DNA of 64,000 nt from Propionivibrio dicarboxylicus (GTDB lineage: Bacteria > Pseudomonadota > Gammaproteobacteria > Burkholderiales > Rhodocyclaceae). The stretch lies in assembly GCF_900099695.1 (NCBI RefSeq), contig NZ_FNCY01000019.1, positions 1-64,000 of the forward strand. The letters are read 5' to 3'. This document shows, piece by piece, positions 24,487 to 32,939 of the stretch. The translations under genes were made by a program, and so were the position numbers. The number at the start of each line of letters is the position of its first letter. Positions within the stretch are counted from its first letter, which is position 1. The notes beneath the pieces are model-generated. The model did not search any database. It saw only the letters and a program-made list of their open reading frames with translations, and was not told the DNA's origin.

Positions 24487-27285
24487 CTAATCCCCGGACC
24501 GTTCAATTTGGTAATTGATGAAGTCCGGCAATATCGTCCTGTCGAGGTATCTGATGATTGCGTCCTCCAAGGCGTCGAACATGGCCGGTTCGGGAGGGGC
24601 TATAAACACCTCCAACGCCGCCTTGAGTGCGGCGCCCAATGCCGGAGACACAAGGGAAAACGTGATGGAGAGATCCAGGTCAAAGAAAACCTGTTTGGTC
24701 AGAATGAAAAATTCGCTGCGATTTTTGTGACTCTTCGCATTCAAGATGCGGTTGGCCAGTTCAAAAAAATCGCTGATCGTAGCGTTGCTTTCGATGGCGA
24801 TCGGATCGAGTTTGGCAACAAGCGCCTCGGTCAAATCAAGCAGCGCCTGGACGATCGCATCGACAGCGAACTTGGGGTATATGCGTTCGAGCGTTTCTCC
24901 CACGGCGTCGGTGCCGATAAAGGTGAGTGCGTTGCTCTGGAGGAATTTTTCATAAATGCCATACGCATTTTCTCGTGACCGATTCTCCCGGAACTCCCGA
25001 ATGGCATTGAGTGCATCGAGCAAGGTGATGATCTCGGAGTTTTCGCTGGCTTTGGCGTAAGCGATCAGATCCGCATGCAAGTGCAGATATTCCGCACTCT
25101 GCCGATCAATTGTCCTCAGCTTTCCGCCAAAATCCTTGCCGATCGGTGCCGGATAGCCTTTGCTGCCTGGCCATTTGGGGAAGACCAGCGTCGCTTCGCA
25201 GCGAATCGGCTTGTCCATCTCGATGAAGTCTTGATCGGAAAGTATCGTGAAGTCGGCGTTGAAGCGAAGTTGACTGGATTGGCTGTTCACCCGATGGAGA
25301 TTGCCGTGCATGTCCGACACCGCGTCGAGCGTCGGCACGGTGTACTGACATGACATCAGTATCGGCCCGGCCGAGGTATCGATTAGCGAGATGGAGATCT
25401 CCGCCACCTCAGAGTGCGACACCGTCATAATCGGCTTGCCGCCCGGAAGAAAGATCGCTTCTTCAGACTTGCCGATCCCCGTGAGGTCATTTCCACCCGC
25501 GGGTCGACATATCGACGATTGACAGGCAAACGTAAAGGCGTCACGGATATCGTAAAACAGCGACAAGAACTTTCTGACAAACAGAGATTCGGCGTCCGTG
25601 ATTCTGTCAGCGCTGGTTCGGCGCTTGGATGATGGTCTCAGCAGGTTGAGCAGGGCGGTCTCCAGGTATCTGGACTGTCCATCCTCGTTGAGGCTTTGCA
25701 GATACTGCCAATCGACAATTTGTTTGTTATCCGTCCGATTCATCGCCTGGCAGGCGTTGCGCAACGTATCGAGACGGTGTTCGACGAGAGCACCTGAGCA
25801 GAGTCTGCCTTTTCCAAGTGCCTCCGCAAAAGCAAGCTGGAAGGTCGGTCCCGCCTCGCCGCTACGTTCTTTGAGGACGGCCGCAAGCATGTCATAGGCA
25901 TTCTCCTCGTCGGAATTTCGCGTCACGATCTGCCTGATCATCTTTACCCCGCTGGCATCCCCTTCTTCCAGTGCATCGACTAGAAGACGCGCCTCGGCGG
26001 GAGTGATGCTTTCGGCAAAAAATGACATCAGGGTTACAAGCAGTCGTTCGCCGTGAAACGGCGAATCGACCGTATCCTGTTCCGCGAATTTTCCGGCCAC
26101 ACCGAGGATGTCCAGGAGGAGCGAGCGGGTGGCTTCAGCGTAGTCCCGCCGAGCGATAATGGAATTGACATACGACGTGTCGAAATTGATCACTGCGTCA
26201 AATAGCCTGTCATCGGGTGGCATGCCGTCGAGGAGTGATTTCACGAATATTTTTTGCCAATCGGTCAGTGAAGAATGCCTATCGACAAGTAACAGTTGTT
26301 TTACGTGCTGCTCGATGATCTGATTGACGATTTCGGTAGCGGCGCCTTGCGCATCGATGATCTTCACAGAATTGTCGCGACAATCGGGAACGCCGGCGTC
26401 GGGGGCGAAAGATCGGGTTGTCCGAGCGATGAATAGCTCGGCAATATAAGATTTCATGTTGCCCAGGAAACGTTGGGAACAGGCAGAATTTGTATCGAAC
26501 GCATCCAGCGCGCTCGCCAAAATACCTTCTTCGGCCGGATCAAGATTCGAACTCAGCCAGGCGGCCATGGCGTATTCCGGCCAGAATCTTGCAAGAGCGT
26601 CCGAGCCCGCATTTCCCGCGTGTGCCGCAATGAGCGACAGGACCTTTCCCAGTATTTCGGGGATGCCATCCTCGATGTTAGCCACAAGAACGTCGTAGAC
26701 GGCCAGTGCCGCATCGACCGTGCTCACGACGTCATCATCGGAAAGGGGGTGTCGCGCATGTTCCGGTGAGCTCCGGATCATTCCGGCAGCGAGTTTCCTG
26801 ACAAAGGTATCGGCCTCGGCTGGCAAATAGTTCCTGGCGTAATTTACCCACACTACATCCCTGAAAAGATTCGTGATCGCGGCGTCGTTCTGTTGGCGAA
26901 TCATGGCCTCCTTCGCTTCGGCCTGACCGATGATGGTCATGACCTGACGCGCGGTCAGTTGCGTGCCGCGGAGAAGGTCGGGGCGGAGGCAGTCGCCGGC
27001 GATCGCTTCGCCAAAGGCTGCGGTCAGGTCTGCCATCAAACCGGTGAGAAAAGCATTCGTCGGCAGCGGATCCTGGCCGGAGATCTGCGTCGCCGGGCTT
27101 TCTTGCGGAACTCTCTGTGGCGGGCAAGGCGGCCGGCTCAGCGCCCCCTGCAATTTTTCCCAGCCCGGCGGCGGGTTAATCGGGCATTCCAGCATCAGCG
27201 TGTCGCCCGATCGTCTGACGACGACCTTATCCAGATCATCCTCGCCCAGTTCTTTCAGGATGCGCTTGTATTCATCGATTCGCAT
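24487..27285 (-). CDS. Large hypothetical protein, tandem paralogue 2
   Basis: 932 residues from the ATG at 27285, which has AAGGAAG 5 bp upstream and matches the start of paralogue 1; a TTG at 27300 is less likely. No signal peptide, membrane helix or recognised domain. The N-terminal 137 residues are about 88 percent identical to paralogue 1 without gaps, including the Pro-rich linker; the remainder is a diverged homologue over its whole length, ending in IRYLDRTILPDFINYQIE, which parallels ISDYLEENVLRDFIEHEI of paralogue 1. The body has noticeably lower GC than surrounding genes, suggesting transfer or relaxed selection. Function unknown; the pair is probably two forms of one system. Confidence 0.8.
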   Translation of the reverse strand: MRIDEYKRILKELGEDDLDKVVVRRSGDTLMLECPINPPPGWEKLQGALSRPPCPPQRVPQESPATQISGQDPLPTNAFLTGLMADLTAAFGEAIAGDCLRPDLLRGTQLTARQVMTIIGQAEAKEAMIRQQNDAAITNLFRDVVWVNYARNYLPAEADTFVRKLAAGMIRSSPEHARHPLSDDDVVSTVDAALAVYDVLVANIEDGIPEILGKVLSLIAAHAGNAGSDALARFWPEYAMAAWLSSNLDPAEEGILASALDAFDTNSACSQRFLGNMKSYIAELFIARTTRSFAPDAGVPDCRDNSVKIIDAQGAATEIVNQIIEQHVKQLLLVDRHSSLTDWQKIFVKSLLDGMPPDDRLFDAVINFDTSYVNSIIARRDYAEATRSLLLDILGVAGKFAEQDTVDSPFHGERLLVTLMSFFAESITPAEARLLVDALEEGDASGVKMIRQIVTRNSDEENAYDMLAAVLKERSGEAGPTFQLAFAEALGKGRLCSGALVEHRLDTLRNACQAMNRTDNKQIVDWQYLQSLNEDGQSRYLETALLNLLRPSSKRRTSADRITDAESLFVRKFLSLFYDIRDAFTFACQSSICRPAGGNDLTGIGKSEEAIFLPGGKPIMTVSHSEVAEISISLIDTSAGPILMSCQYTVPTLDAVSDMHGNLHRVNSQSSQLRFNADFTILSDQDFIEMDKPIRCEATLVFPKWPGSKGYPAPIGKDFGGKLRTIDRQSAEYLHLHADLIAYAKASENSEIITLLDALNAIREFRENRSRENAYGIYEKFLQSNALTFIGTDAVGETLERIYPKFAVDAIVQALLDLTEALVAKLDPIAIESNATISDFFELANRILNAKSHKNRSEFFILTKQVFFDLDLSITFSLVSPALGAALKAALEVFIAPPEPAMFDALEDAIIRYLDRTILPDFINYQIERSGD

Positions 27286-27677
27286 GTTGCTTCCTTGCAA
27301 GGATGCTTCGTGGTCAGAAGAACGGCGACGTCACGACAGGCGTGGCGTTGGTCTCAGCCGATGAAACGGCATACTGGACAGCTTGTTGATCGACGTTGCG
27401 TCGTCTGTGCTGCGCACTGAGTAACATCACCGCACGCAAAGTTCCGAAAGGACGGGACTCTTCGCCATCTCTGGCTTGGCAACAGGAAATCGACGCCCAA
27501 TGACGATGGACGAAAATCACATCGCCAGGACGCGAATCAAGGCGAGCGGGGTCGCCGGCCGAATGATCGGCGGGCAAAAAAAAAGCCGCAGGAACCCATG
27601 TCCGCGGCTTTCTTCCTTCGGCATCGACGCTGGCAAAGCGCCGACGTCATCGCATGCAACAGTCCTACCAGGCGCAA
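27286..27677. other. Region upstream of paralogue 2 and downstream of the TRAP operon
   Basis: A 392-bp stretch without a convincing gene. It contains the TRAP operon terminator (27576-27611) and a block at 27374-27446 related to the spacer upstream of paralogue 1. An open frame of 87 codons on the minus strand (27314-27577) has no ribosome-binding site and overlaps the terminator. The promoter of paralogue 2 should be here but I could not place it. Confidence 0.5.
27576..27611 (-). terminator. Intrinsic terminator of the second TRAP operon
   Basis: On the minus strand AAAGCCGC (27611-27604) pairs with GCGGCTTT (27589-27582) and runs into a T-tract of nine bases (27584-27576), about 70 bp after the dctQ stop codon. 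Confidence 0.88.
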
Positions 27678-28208
27678 CTAGTCCTCGTTGGCGAGCTCCT
27701 CGACCTGCAGATCGGGATTGACGATCCGAGCCAATTCGAAATACATGTTCTTGAGCGAATACAGGATCATGATGCTGCCGGTGATCGGCATGCAGGCATA
27801 TAACCACTTCTTCGACATCGCGAACGCCGTCGTCTGCTCCTCGGTCTTCATCAGCAATTCAAAGGCATACCAGAAGAAGATGGCGATGAAGACGAGCGAC
27901 GCCAGCTCGACAATCAGGCGATAAACGAAACGCGCACGCACGCTCGGCAGGTGCTTCGAGATCCAGTCGCCGATGCTGAAATGCCCGTGCACGACCCAGA
28001 CGGCGGCCGCGCCGTAGAAAATCAGGGCGCCGTACAGGAGCTCGAGGATCTCATCGAACCAGTGCATCGACATCACCGGCACGAACCGCACGACGATATT
28101 GAGCGTCAGGATGAAGGTAATCGCCGCGAACAACGCGATGCAGATCCATTCGAGAATCCAGACCAGCTTGCGATCGAAACCGGCCACCATGACAAAAAAG
28201 TTTTTCAT
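27678..28208 (-). CDS. dctQ: TRAP transporter small permease (second system)
   Basis: 176 residues with four membrane helices (ICIALFAAITFILTLNIVV, ILELLYGALIFYGAAAVWVV, LIVELASLVFIAIFFWYAF, WLYACMPITGSIMILYSL) and the conserved HGHFSIGDW segment between helices two and three. It is the last gene of a dctP-dctM-dctQ operon, 27 bp after dctM, which is unlike the common P-Q-M order and unlike the first TRAP system in this window. AGGGAAA precedes the ATG. Confidence 0.88.
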   Translation of the reverse strand: MKNFFVMVAGFDRKLVWILEWICIALFAAITFILTLNIVVRFVPVMSMHWFDEILELLYGALIFYGAAAVWVVHGHFSIGDWISKHLPSVRARFVYRLIVELASLVFIAIFFWYAFELLMKTEEQTTAFAMSKKWLYACMPITGSIMILYSLKNMYFELARIVNPDLQVEELANED

Positions 28209-28235
28209 GACATTTCCCTAGACATTGACGGCGGC

Positions 28236-29525
28236 TCAACCGGCGGCGCCCATCACATAATTCGGCAACCACAGCGCGATTTCCGGAACGAATGCGCAGA
28301 GGATCGTCACCGCCAGGATGGCGATCAGATACGGAAAACACTCGTAGGCGAGACTCCAGATTCCGACCTTGGCAAAACTCTCGACGGCGAACAGGCACAT
28401 TCCGACCGGCGGCGTCAGGTTTCCGATCATGATCAGCAGCGTCATGACGACCCCGAAGTTGACCATGTCGACGCCATACAGCGGGCAGAGCTTCATGAAA
28501 ATCGGCAGCGTGATCAGGAAGATCGCATTACCGTCGATAAAGCAACCCAGCACCAGGACGATGGCAATAACAATCCAGATGAACCCGGTGGCCGTCGTTC
28601 CGAAGGCTGCCAGCTGGGTAATCAATGCATCCGGAATCCGCTCGAAAATCGTAAACCAGCCAAAGAAATTGGCTGTGGCGATGATGAACATCAATCCGCA
28701 CGTCTGTTTCAACGACGTAAAGAGAATGGCCGGGATTTCCTTCCAGGTCAGGTCACGGTAGAGAAAGCCGAGCGCTAACGCATAGAGGCTGGCAATGACC
28801 GAGGCTTCTGTCGGTGTAAAAAAACCGGTGGTAATGCCACCGATGATGATGACCGGTGCCATCAACGGCAGGAACGCCGCCGTGAAGCTGTCCCAGATTT
28901 CGTGGAGATTCGCGCGCGGGTCCTTGGGCAGGTTGCGCGGTTTGGCCATCAACCAGATGGCAAGCATCATCGCCAACCCCATCACCGCACCGGGAATCGC
29001 GCCGGCAAGGAACAGGCGGCTGACCGAGACCGAGGTGATCGCGCCGTACAACACGAAGGGAATCGACGGCGGAATGACCGGGCCGATCGTCGAGGCGCCA
29101 GCAACGATCGCCGCCGAAATCGTCGGCTTGTAGCCGGCATCGACCATGGCGCGATGCTGGATCTGTCCGAGACCGGCCGCATCGGCAACCGCCGACCCCG
29201 ACATCCCGGAAAAAATCATTGACGAGACGACGCTTACTTGGCCCACTCCGCCGGGCACATGCCCGACCAGCGCACGCGCGAAACGGAACAGGCGCTGCGT
29301 CGTGCCGCCGCAATTCATCAGGTTGCCGGCGAGAATGAAGAAGGGGATCGCCAGCAGTGTAAACCCGGTCGTGCCGGAATACATCCGCTGCGGCAGCATG
29401 GCCAGAAAACTGGACTGCCCCTGCGCGACGAAGAAAACGACAGCGGTCAGCCCGATGGCGACAGCGATAGGAATATCGATCAGCAGCATCAGCAGCAGGA
29501 CGGCAAAAATCGAAAGTGTCAGCAT
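28236..29525 (-). CDS. dctM: TRAP transporter large permease (second system)
   Basis: 429 residues from the ATG at 29525, aligned with the usual MLTLSIF start; the ribosome-binding site is weak (CAGGG). About twelve membrane helices, with LLAIPFFILAGNLMNCGG, FSGMSGSAVADAAGLGQ, the FFTPTEASVIASLYAL loop and GNLTPPVGMCLF. It forms the sodium-coupled transport channel with DctQ. A terminator-like hairpin stands between dctP and this gene, and the weak start site also points to lower expression than dctP. Confidence 0.92.
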   Translation of the reverse strand: MLTLSIFAVLLLMLLIDIPIAVAIGLTAVVFFVAQGQSSFLAMLPQRMYSGTTGFTLLAIPFFILAGNLMNCGGTTQRLFRFARALVGHVPGGVGQVSVVSSMIFSGMSGSAVADAAGLGQIQHRAMVDAGYKPTISAAIVAGASTIGPVIPPSIPFVLYGAITSVSVSRLFLAGAIPGAVMGLAMMLAIWLMAKPRNLPKDPRANLHEIWDSFTAAFLPLMAPVIIIGGITTGFFTPTEASVIASLYALALGFLYRDLTWKEIPAILFTSLKQTCGLMFIIATANFFGWFTIFERIPDALITQLAAFGTTATGFIWIVIAIVLVLGCFIDGNAIFLITLPIFMKLCPLYGVDMVNFGVVMTLLIMIGNLTPPVGMCLFAVESFAKVGIWSLAYECFPYLIAILAVTILCAFVPEIALWLPNYVMGAAG

Positions 29526-29582
29526 GTGGAAAACCCTGAAACGGCGCTCTTCCGGCAAAAATTCAATGTCGGCAGCGCGTAC

Positions 29583-29616
29583 AAAAAAAGCGGGAGGCCA
29601 TCCCGGCCCTCCCGCT
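29583..29616 (-). terminator. Attenuator-like terminator between dctP and dctM
   Basis: On the minus strand a 9-bp stem (AGCGGGAGG at 29616-29608 with CCTCCCGCT at 29597-29589) is followed by a run of seven T residues (29589-29583). It comes 17 bp after the dctP stop codon and before dctM, so partial termination would set binding protein above permease. Confidence 0.75.
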
Positions 29617-29632
29617 TCCCAACGACCTCACA

Positions 29633-30610
29633 TTACTTCGCGCTCTTCTCGACGATGTCCATGAAGCGCTTGAAGTTATCGGCGCCGACACGCGCCTTGA
29701 CCTTGTCCCAGGCCGGACCCATCGCGGCCTTCCACGGACCGAGGTCCGGACGCGCAATGACGATGCCCTTGCTTGTCTCGAGATCCTTGAGCTGCGCCGC
29801 TTCGGCATCGCGCAAGGCCTTGCGTGCCGCCTTGGCGGCCGTGATCGACTCTTCGGTGACGATCTTCTGTTGCGCCGGCGTCAGCTTGTCCCAGCTCTTC
29901 TTGTTGACCACATGCACCATCGAGCTGTAGGTGTAGTTGAGGATCGACATGTACTTCTGCGTCTCGTAGAGCTTGAGGTCGTAGATCGTGCCGACCGGAT
30001 TTTCCTGGCCATCGACGACGCCCTGCTTCATCGCCATGACGAGCTCGGCGAAGGCGATCGTCACCGCATTACCGCCCGCGGCTTCGACGAAGGCCTGGTA
30101 GGCGAAGGCCGGCGGCGTGCGGATCTTCATGCCCTTGAGGTCGGCTGGCGTGTTGACCGGCTTCTTCGAGTTGGTCAGCTGACGGAAGCCCCATTCCCAG
30201 TCGGAAACGTGCACCAGGCCCTTCTTGAGCAGTTCCGGCTCGGCCCACTTCTTGAACTCGCCGTCGATGACCTTGTCGGCCATGGCGTAGTCCTTGAAGG
30301 CGAACGGCGTGCTGATGACGTCATAGAACGGCAGGTGCTTGGCCAACTGGTCCTGCCCCGACAAGCTCATATCCACGGCGCCGAGCATGACCTGCTCGAG
30401 CACTTCGGGTGGCGAACCGAGCGCATTGTTGCCGAACAGCGAAATTTTCACTTCGCCGTTGGTGCGCTGCTCGACGTTCTTCTTGAATTGCACCGCCGCG
30501 ATGCCGCAGGGATGCGTATCGGAGGCGAAATGCCCCAGCTTCAGTTCGACGGCGGCGAGCGCTGTGCTCGTGCCCCAGACCATGAGCATGGTCAACGCAA
30601 ATTTCTTCAT
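29633..30610 (-). CDS. dctP: TRAP transporter substrate-binding protein (second system)
   Basis: 325 residues from the ATG at 30610, preceded by GAAAGGGGAAAGCA. A signal peptide (MKKFALTMLMVWGTSTALA) sends it to the periplasm. Motifs are VELKLGHFASDTHP, the arginine segment GFRQLTNSKK, MKIRTPPAFAYQAF, FAELVMAMKQGVVDGQENP and YTYSSMVHVVNKK. No catabolic gene accompanies this operon, so the ligand cannot be inferred from context; a carboxylate such as a uronate or C4 acid is typical for the family. Confidence 0.92.
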   Translation of the reverse strand: MKKFALTMLMVWGTSTALAAVELKLGHFASDTHPCGIAAVQFKKNVEQRTNGEVKISLFGNNALGSPPEVLEQVMLGAVDMSLSGQDQLAKHLPFYDVISTPFAFKDYAMADKVIDGEFKKWAEPELLKKGLVHVSDWEWGFRQLTNSKKPVNTPADLKGMKIRTPPAFAYQAFVEAAGGNAVTIAFAELVMAMKQGVVDGQENPVGTIYDLKLYETQKYMSILNYTYSSMVHVVNKKSWDKLTPAQQKIVTEESITAAKAARKALRDAEAAQLKDLETSKGIVIARPDLGPWKAAMGPAWDKVKARVGADNFKRFMDIVEKSAK

Positions 30611-30688
30611 TGCTTTCCCCTTTCTTCGACCCGGTTTATTTGTATGGCAGAACCAAGCCCTGCCACGCTTGAAATCACTTATCGGGGG

Positions 30689-30727
30689 AGTATAGAAGCT
30701 GGCCAAACCCTGTCAAGTGGTCAGACC
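30689..30727 (-). promoter_or_regulatory. Sigma70 promoter and FCD-type operator of the second TRAP operon
   Basis: On the minus strand a perfect TTGACA (30716-30711) and TATACT (30694-30689) are 16 bp apart. Just upstream is GGTCTGACC (30727-30719), a palindrome of the GGT-N3-ACC form bound by FadR/PdhR-type GntR regulators. Start near 30682 gives a 70-nt leader. Which GntR protein binds is not known; three FCD regulators are encoded in the window. Confidence 0.6.
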
Positions 30728-30773
30728 GAAATTACCGCCGGAGAAATTCACCGGGAATGCGATTCGCAGAGAT

Positions 30774-32939
30774 TCACAGCCCTTCGGCGAGGGTCGCCCA
30801 GGAGGGATCGGGCCAGCGTGCGACCCAGCCCGGCACATCTTCCGCCGGCATCGGCCGGGCAATGCCGTAGCCCTGGAACTGATGACAGCCGAGACTGAGA
30901 AGCAGCCTGGCATGTTCGAGCGTTTCCACCCCTTCGGCGACGACCCGGCGATCGAAGGCACTGGCCAGTCCGATCACGCCGGAGACGATGGCGAGGTCGC
31001 CCTTGTCCTCCATCATGTTGCGGATGAAGGACTGGTCGATCTTCAGCGTATCGGCCGACAGCGCGCGCAAATAGGTGAGCGAGGAATAGCCGGTGCCGAA
31101 ATCGTCAAGCGAGAAGCCGACACCCAGCGCGCGGCAGGCGACGATGACCCGCTCGACATTTTCGATGTTGTCGAGGCGCGAACTTTCCAGCACCTCGATC
31201 TCGAGACTGCCGCGCGGCACCTCGGGATGCGCGGCGAGCAAGGCCTGCAAGCGCTCGATGAAATCGCCCTGGAGCAGGTGCTGTGCGGCGATATTGACGC
31301 TGATGCCCAATTCCAGCCCCAGCGCGTGCCAACGCGTGATCTGCGCCAACGCTTCGCCGATTACCCAGTCGCCGAGATCGACGGCGAAGGCGTCTTCTTC
31401 GATGGCCGGCAGGAATGCGCCGGGCGGCAGCAGGCCGCGCTCCGGGTGGCTCCAGCGGATCAGCGCTTCGACGCCGGTGATCGCGCGCGTTTCGAGGTCG
31501 ACCTTGGGCTGGTAATAAAGAACGAATTCCCGCCGCGACAAGGCGGCGCGCATCAGTTCGATGCTTTCGTACTGAGCCCGCACGCGGCGCTCGCCTTCGG
31601 CGTCGAAAAGCTCGTGCCGCCCCTTGCCGAGCTGCTTGGCACGCATCATCGACTGGTCGGCATGGCGCAGCAGCGTGTCGGCGTCGGCGCTGTCCTGCGG
31701 AAAGATCGTCACGCCGATGCTGGCGCTCAGGGTAATGACGGCGGTATCGGAGACGAAGGGCTCCGACAGCCGCGCGCTGACGTTCTCGAGGAAGGCCGTC
31801 AATTCCATATGGCTATTGATGCCGAGCACGAGCAGCACGAATTCGTCGCCGCCGACGCGCGCCAGCGTGTCGCCGCCGCGCAGGCAGCTTCTCAGGCATT
31901 CGGCCGTATTGATCAGCAGGTGGTCGCTGATTTCCTGGCCATGCGCCTCGTTAAGCGTTGCGAAGCCGTCGAGATCGATATAGCAGACGGCCATCCAGCA
32001 ACCCGTCTGCTTCGCCTGCGACACGCCCTGACGAATGCGCTCGGTCAGCAGCATGCGATTCGGCAAGCCGGTCAGCGCGTCGTAATGCAGCGAAAATTCC
32101 AGCTTCTGCCGATGTTCGCGCGCTTCCAGCCGCAGCTGTTCCTCGATCTTGCGGCGCTCTGTGATGTCCTGCAGCATCAGGATATGCGCCCGGCAACCCG
32201 GGTAGGCGACGCATTGGACGATGCCCTCGGTCTCGACCAGACAGCCGTCGGCATGCGAAAGACGCAGATGCCCGGTCAGCACCGCTTCCTCGGAATGTTC
32301 GGTCAGGTTTCGCGACAAGGCCCGCATCGCATCGCGCTGGCCGCGCTCGAACATGAAGCCGAGCGAACTGCCGACCCAGCGCTGGCGGGGATAGCCGAGC
32401 ATGCGGGTGCAGGCGCCATTGACCTCGACGATCTTCCAGGTGTCGGCGTCATAGACGATGACGGCGAGCGGACTGTCCTCGAACAGCACGCGGTAACGCG
32501 CCTCGCTCTCTTCGAGCGCCCGTGTGCGCTCGGCCACGCGGCGTTCGAGATCGCGCTTGATGCCGTTGAGTTCGAGATGGGTTCGCACCCGCACCAGCAC
32601 TTCTTCCGCCTGGAAGGGTTTGGTCACGTAATCGATGCCGCCGGCACCGAAGGCCATGACCTTGTCCTCGATGTCGTTCATCGCGCTGATGAAGATGACC
32701 GGGATGTCGCGGGTGGCTTCGTCGGACTTGAGCTGACGACAAACGTCGAAACCGCTCATCTCCGGCATCTTGACGTCGAGCAGGATGAGATCCGGCCGCC
32801 GCTTGGCGACCGCGCGCAAGGCGACCTCGCCCGACAGCGCCGCATGGACGCGGAAAGGTTCGCGCCTGAGGATATCGCTCAGCACCTGCAGGTTGATGGG
32901 ATTGTCATCAACCACGAGGATGTCGGCGCGATCATCCAT
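30774..32939 (-). CDS. Receiver-PAS-GGDEF-EAL response regulator (cyclic-di-GMP metabolism)
   Basis: 721 residues. Receiver domain 1-125 with phosphoacceptor Asp55 and acidic pair 11-12; short coiled coil; PAS about 145-262; GGDEF domain with intact active site GGDEF (363-367) and the inhibitory I-site RGGD (354-357) exactly five residues before it; EAL domain starting at EAL (491-493) with DDFGTGYSSL, KIDQSFI and AEGVET motifs intact. Both synthesis and breakdown of cyclic-di-GMP look possible, controlled by phosphorylation. The gene starts directly after the cheB stop codon (TGA-ATG), so it is the last gene of the minus-strand chemosensory operon and probably an output of it. Confidence 0.93.
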   Translation of the reverse strand: MDDRADILVVDDNPINLQVLSDILRREPFRVHAALSGEVALRAVAKRRPDLILLDVKMPEMSGFDVCRQLKSDEATRDIPVIFISAMNDIEDKVMAFGAGGIDYVTKPFQAEEVLVRVRTHLELNGIKRDLERRVAERTRALEESEARYRVLFEDSPLAVIVYDADTWKIVEVNGACTRMLGYPRQRWVGSSLGFMFERGQRDAMRALSRNLTEHSEEAVLTGHLRLSHADGCLVETEGIVQCVAYPGCRAHILMLQDITERRKIEEQLRLEAREHRQKLEFSLHYDALTGLPNRMLLTERIRQGVSQAKQTGCWMAVCYIDLDGFATLNEAHGQEISDHLLINTAECLRSCLRGGDTLARVGGDEFVLLVLGINSHMELTAFLENVSARLSEPFVSDTAVITLSASIGVTIFPQDSADADTLLRHADQSMMRAKQLGKGRHELFDAEGERRVRAQYESIELMRAALSRREFVLYYQPKVDLETRAITGVEALIRWSHPERGLLPPGAFLPAIEEDAFAVDLGDWVIGEALAQITRWHALGLELGISVNIAAQHLLQGDFIERLQALLAAHPEVPRGSLEIEVLESSRLDNIENVERVIVACRALGVGFSLDDFGTGYSSLTYLRALSADTLKIDQSFIRNMMEDKGDLAIVSGVIGLASAFDRRVVAEGVETLEHARLLLSLGCHQFQGYGIARPMPAEDVPGWVARWPDPSWATLAEGL

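Noticed and set aside
21413-27285. Giant paralogues as fused or frameshifted pieces of one gene
   Set aside because: Each has its own ribosome-binding site, matching start and matching C-terminal end, and aligns to the other over its full length.
27314-27577. 87-codon minus-strand frame upstream of giant paralogue 2 as a small gene
   Set aside because: No ribosome-binding site, overlaps the TRAP terminator, and the similar place before paralogue 1 does not keep the frame.
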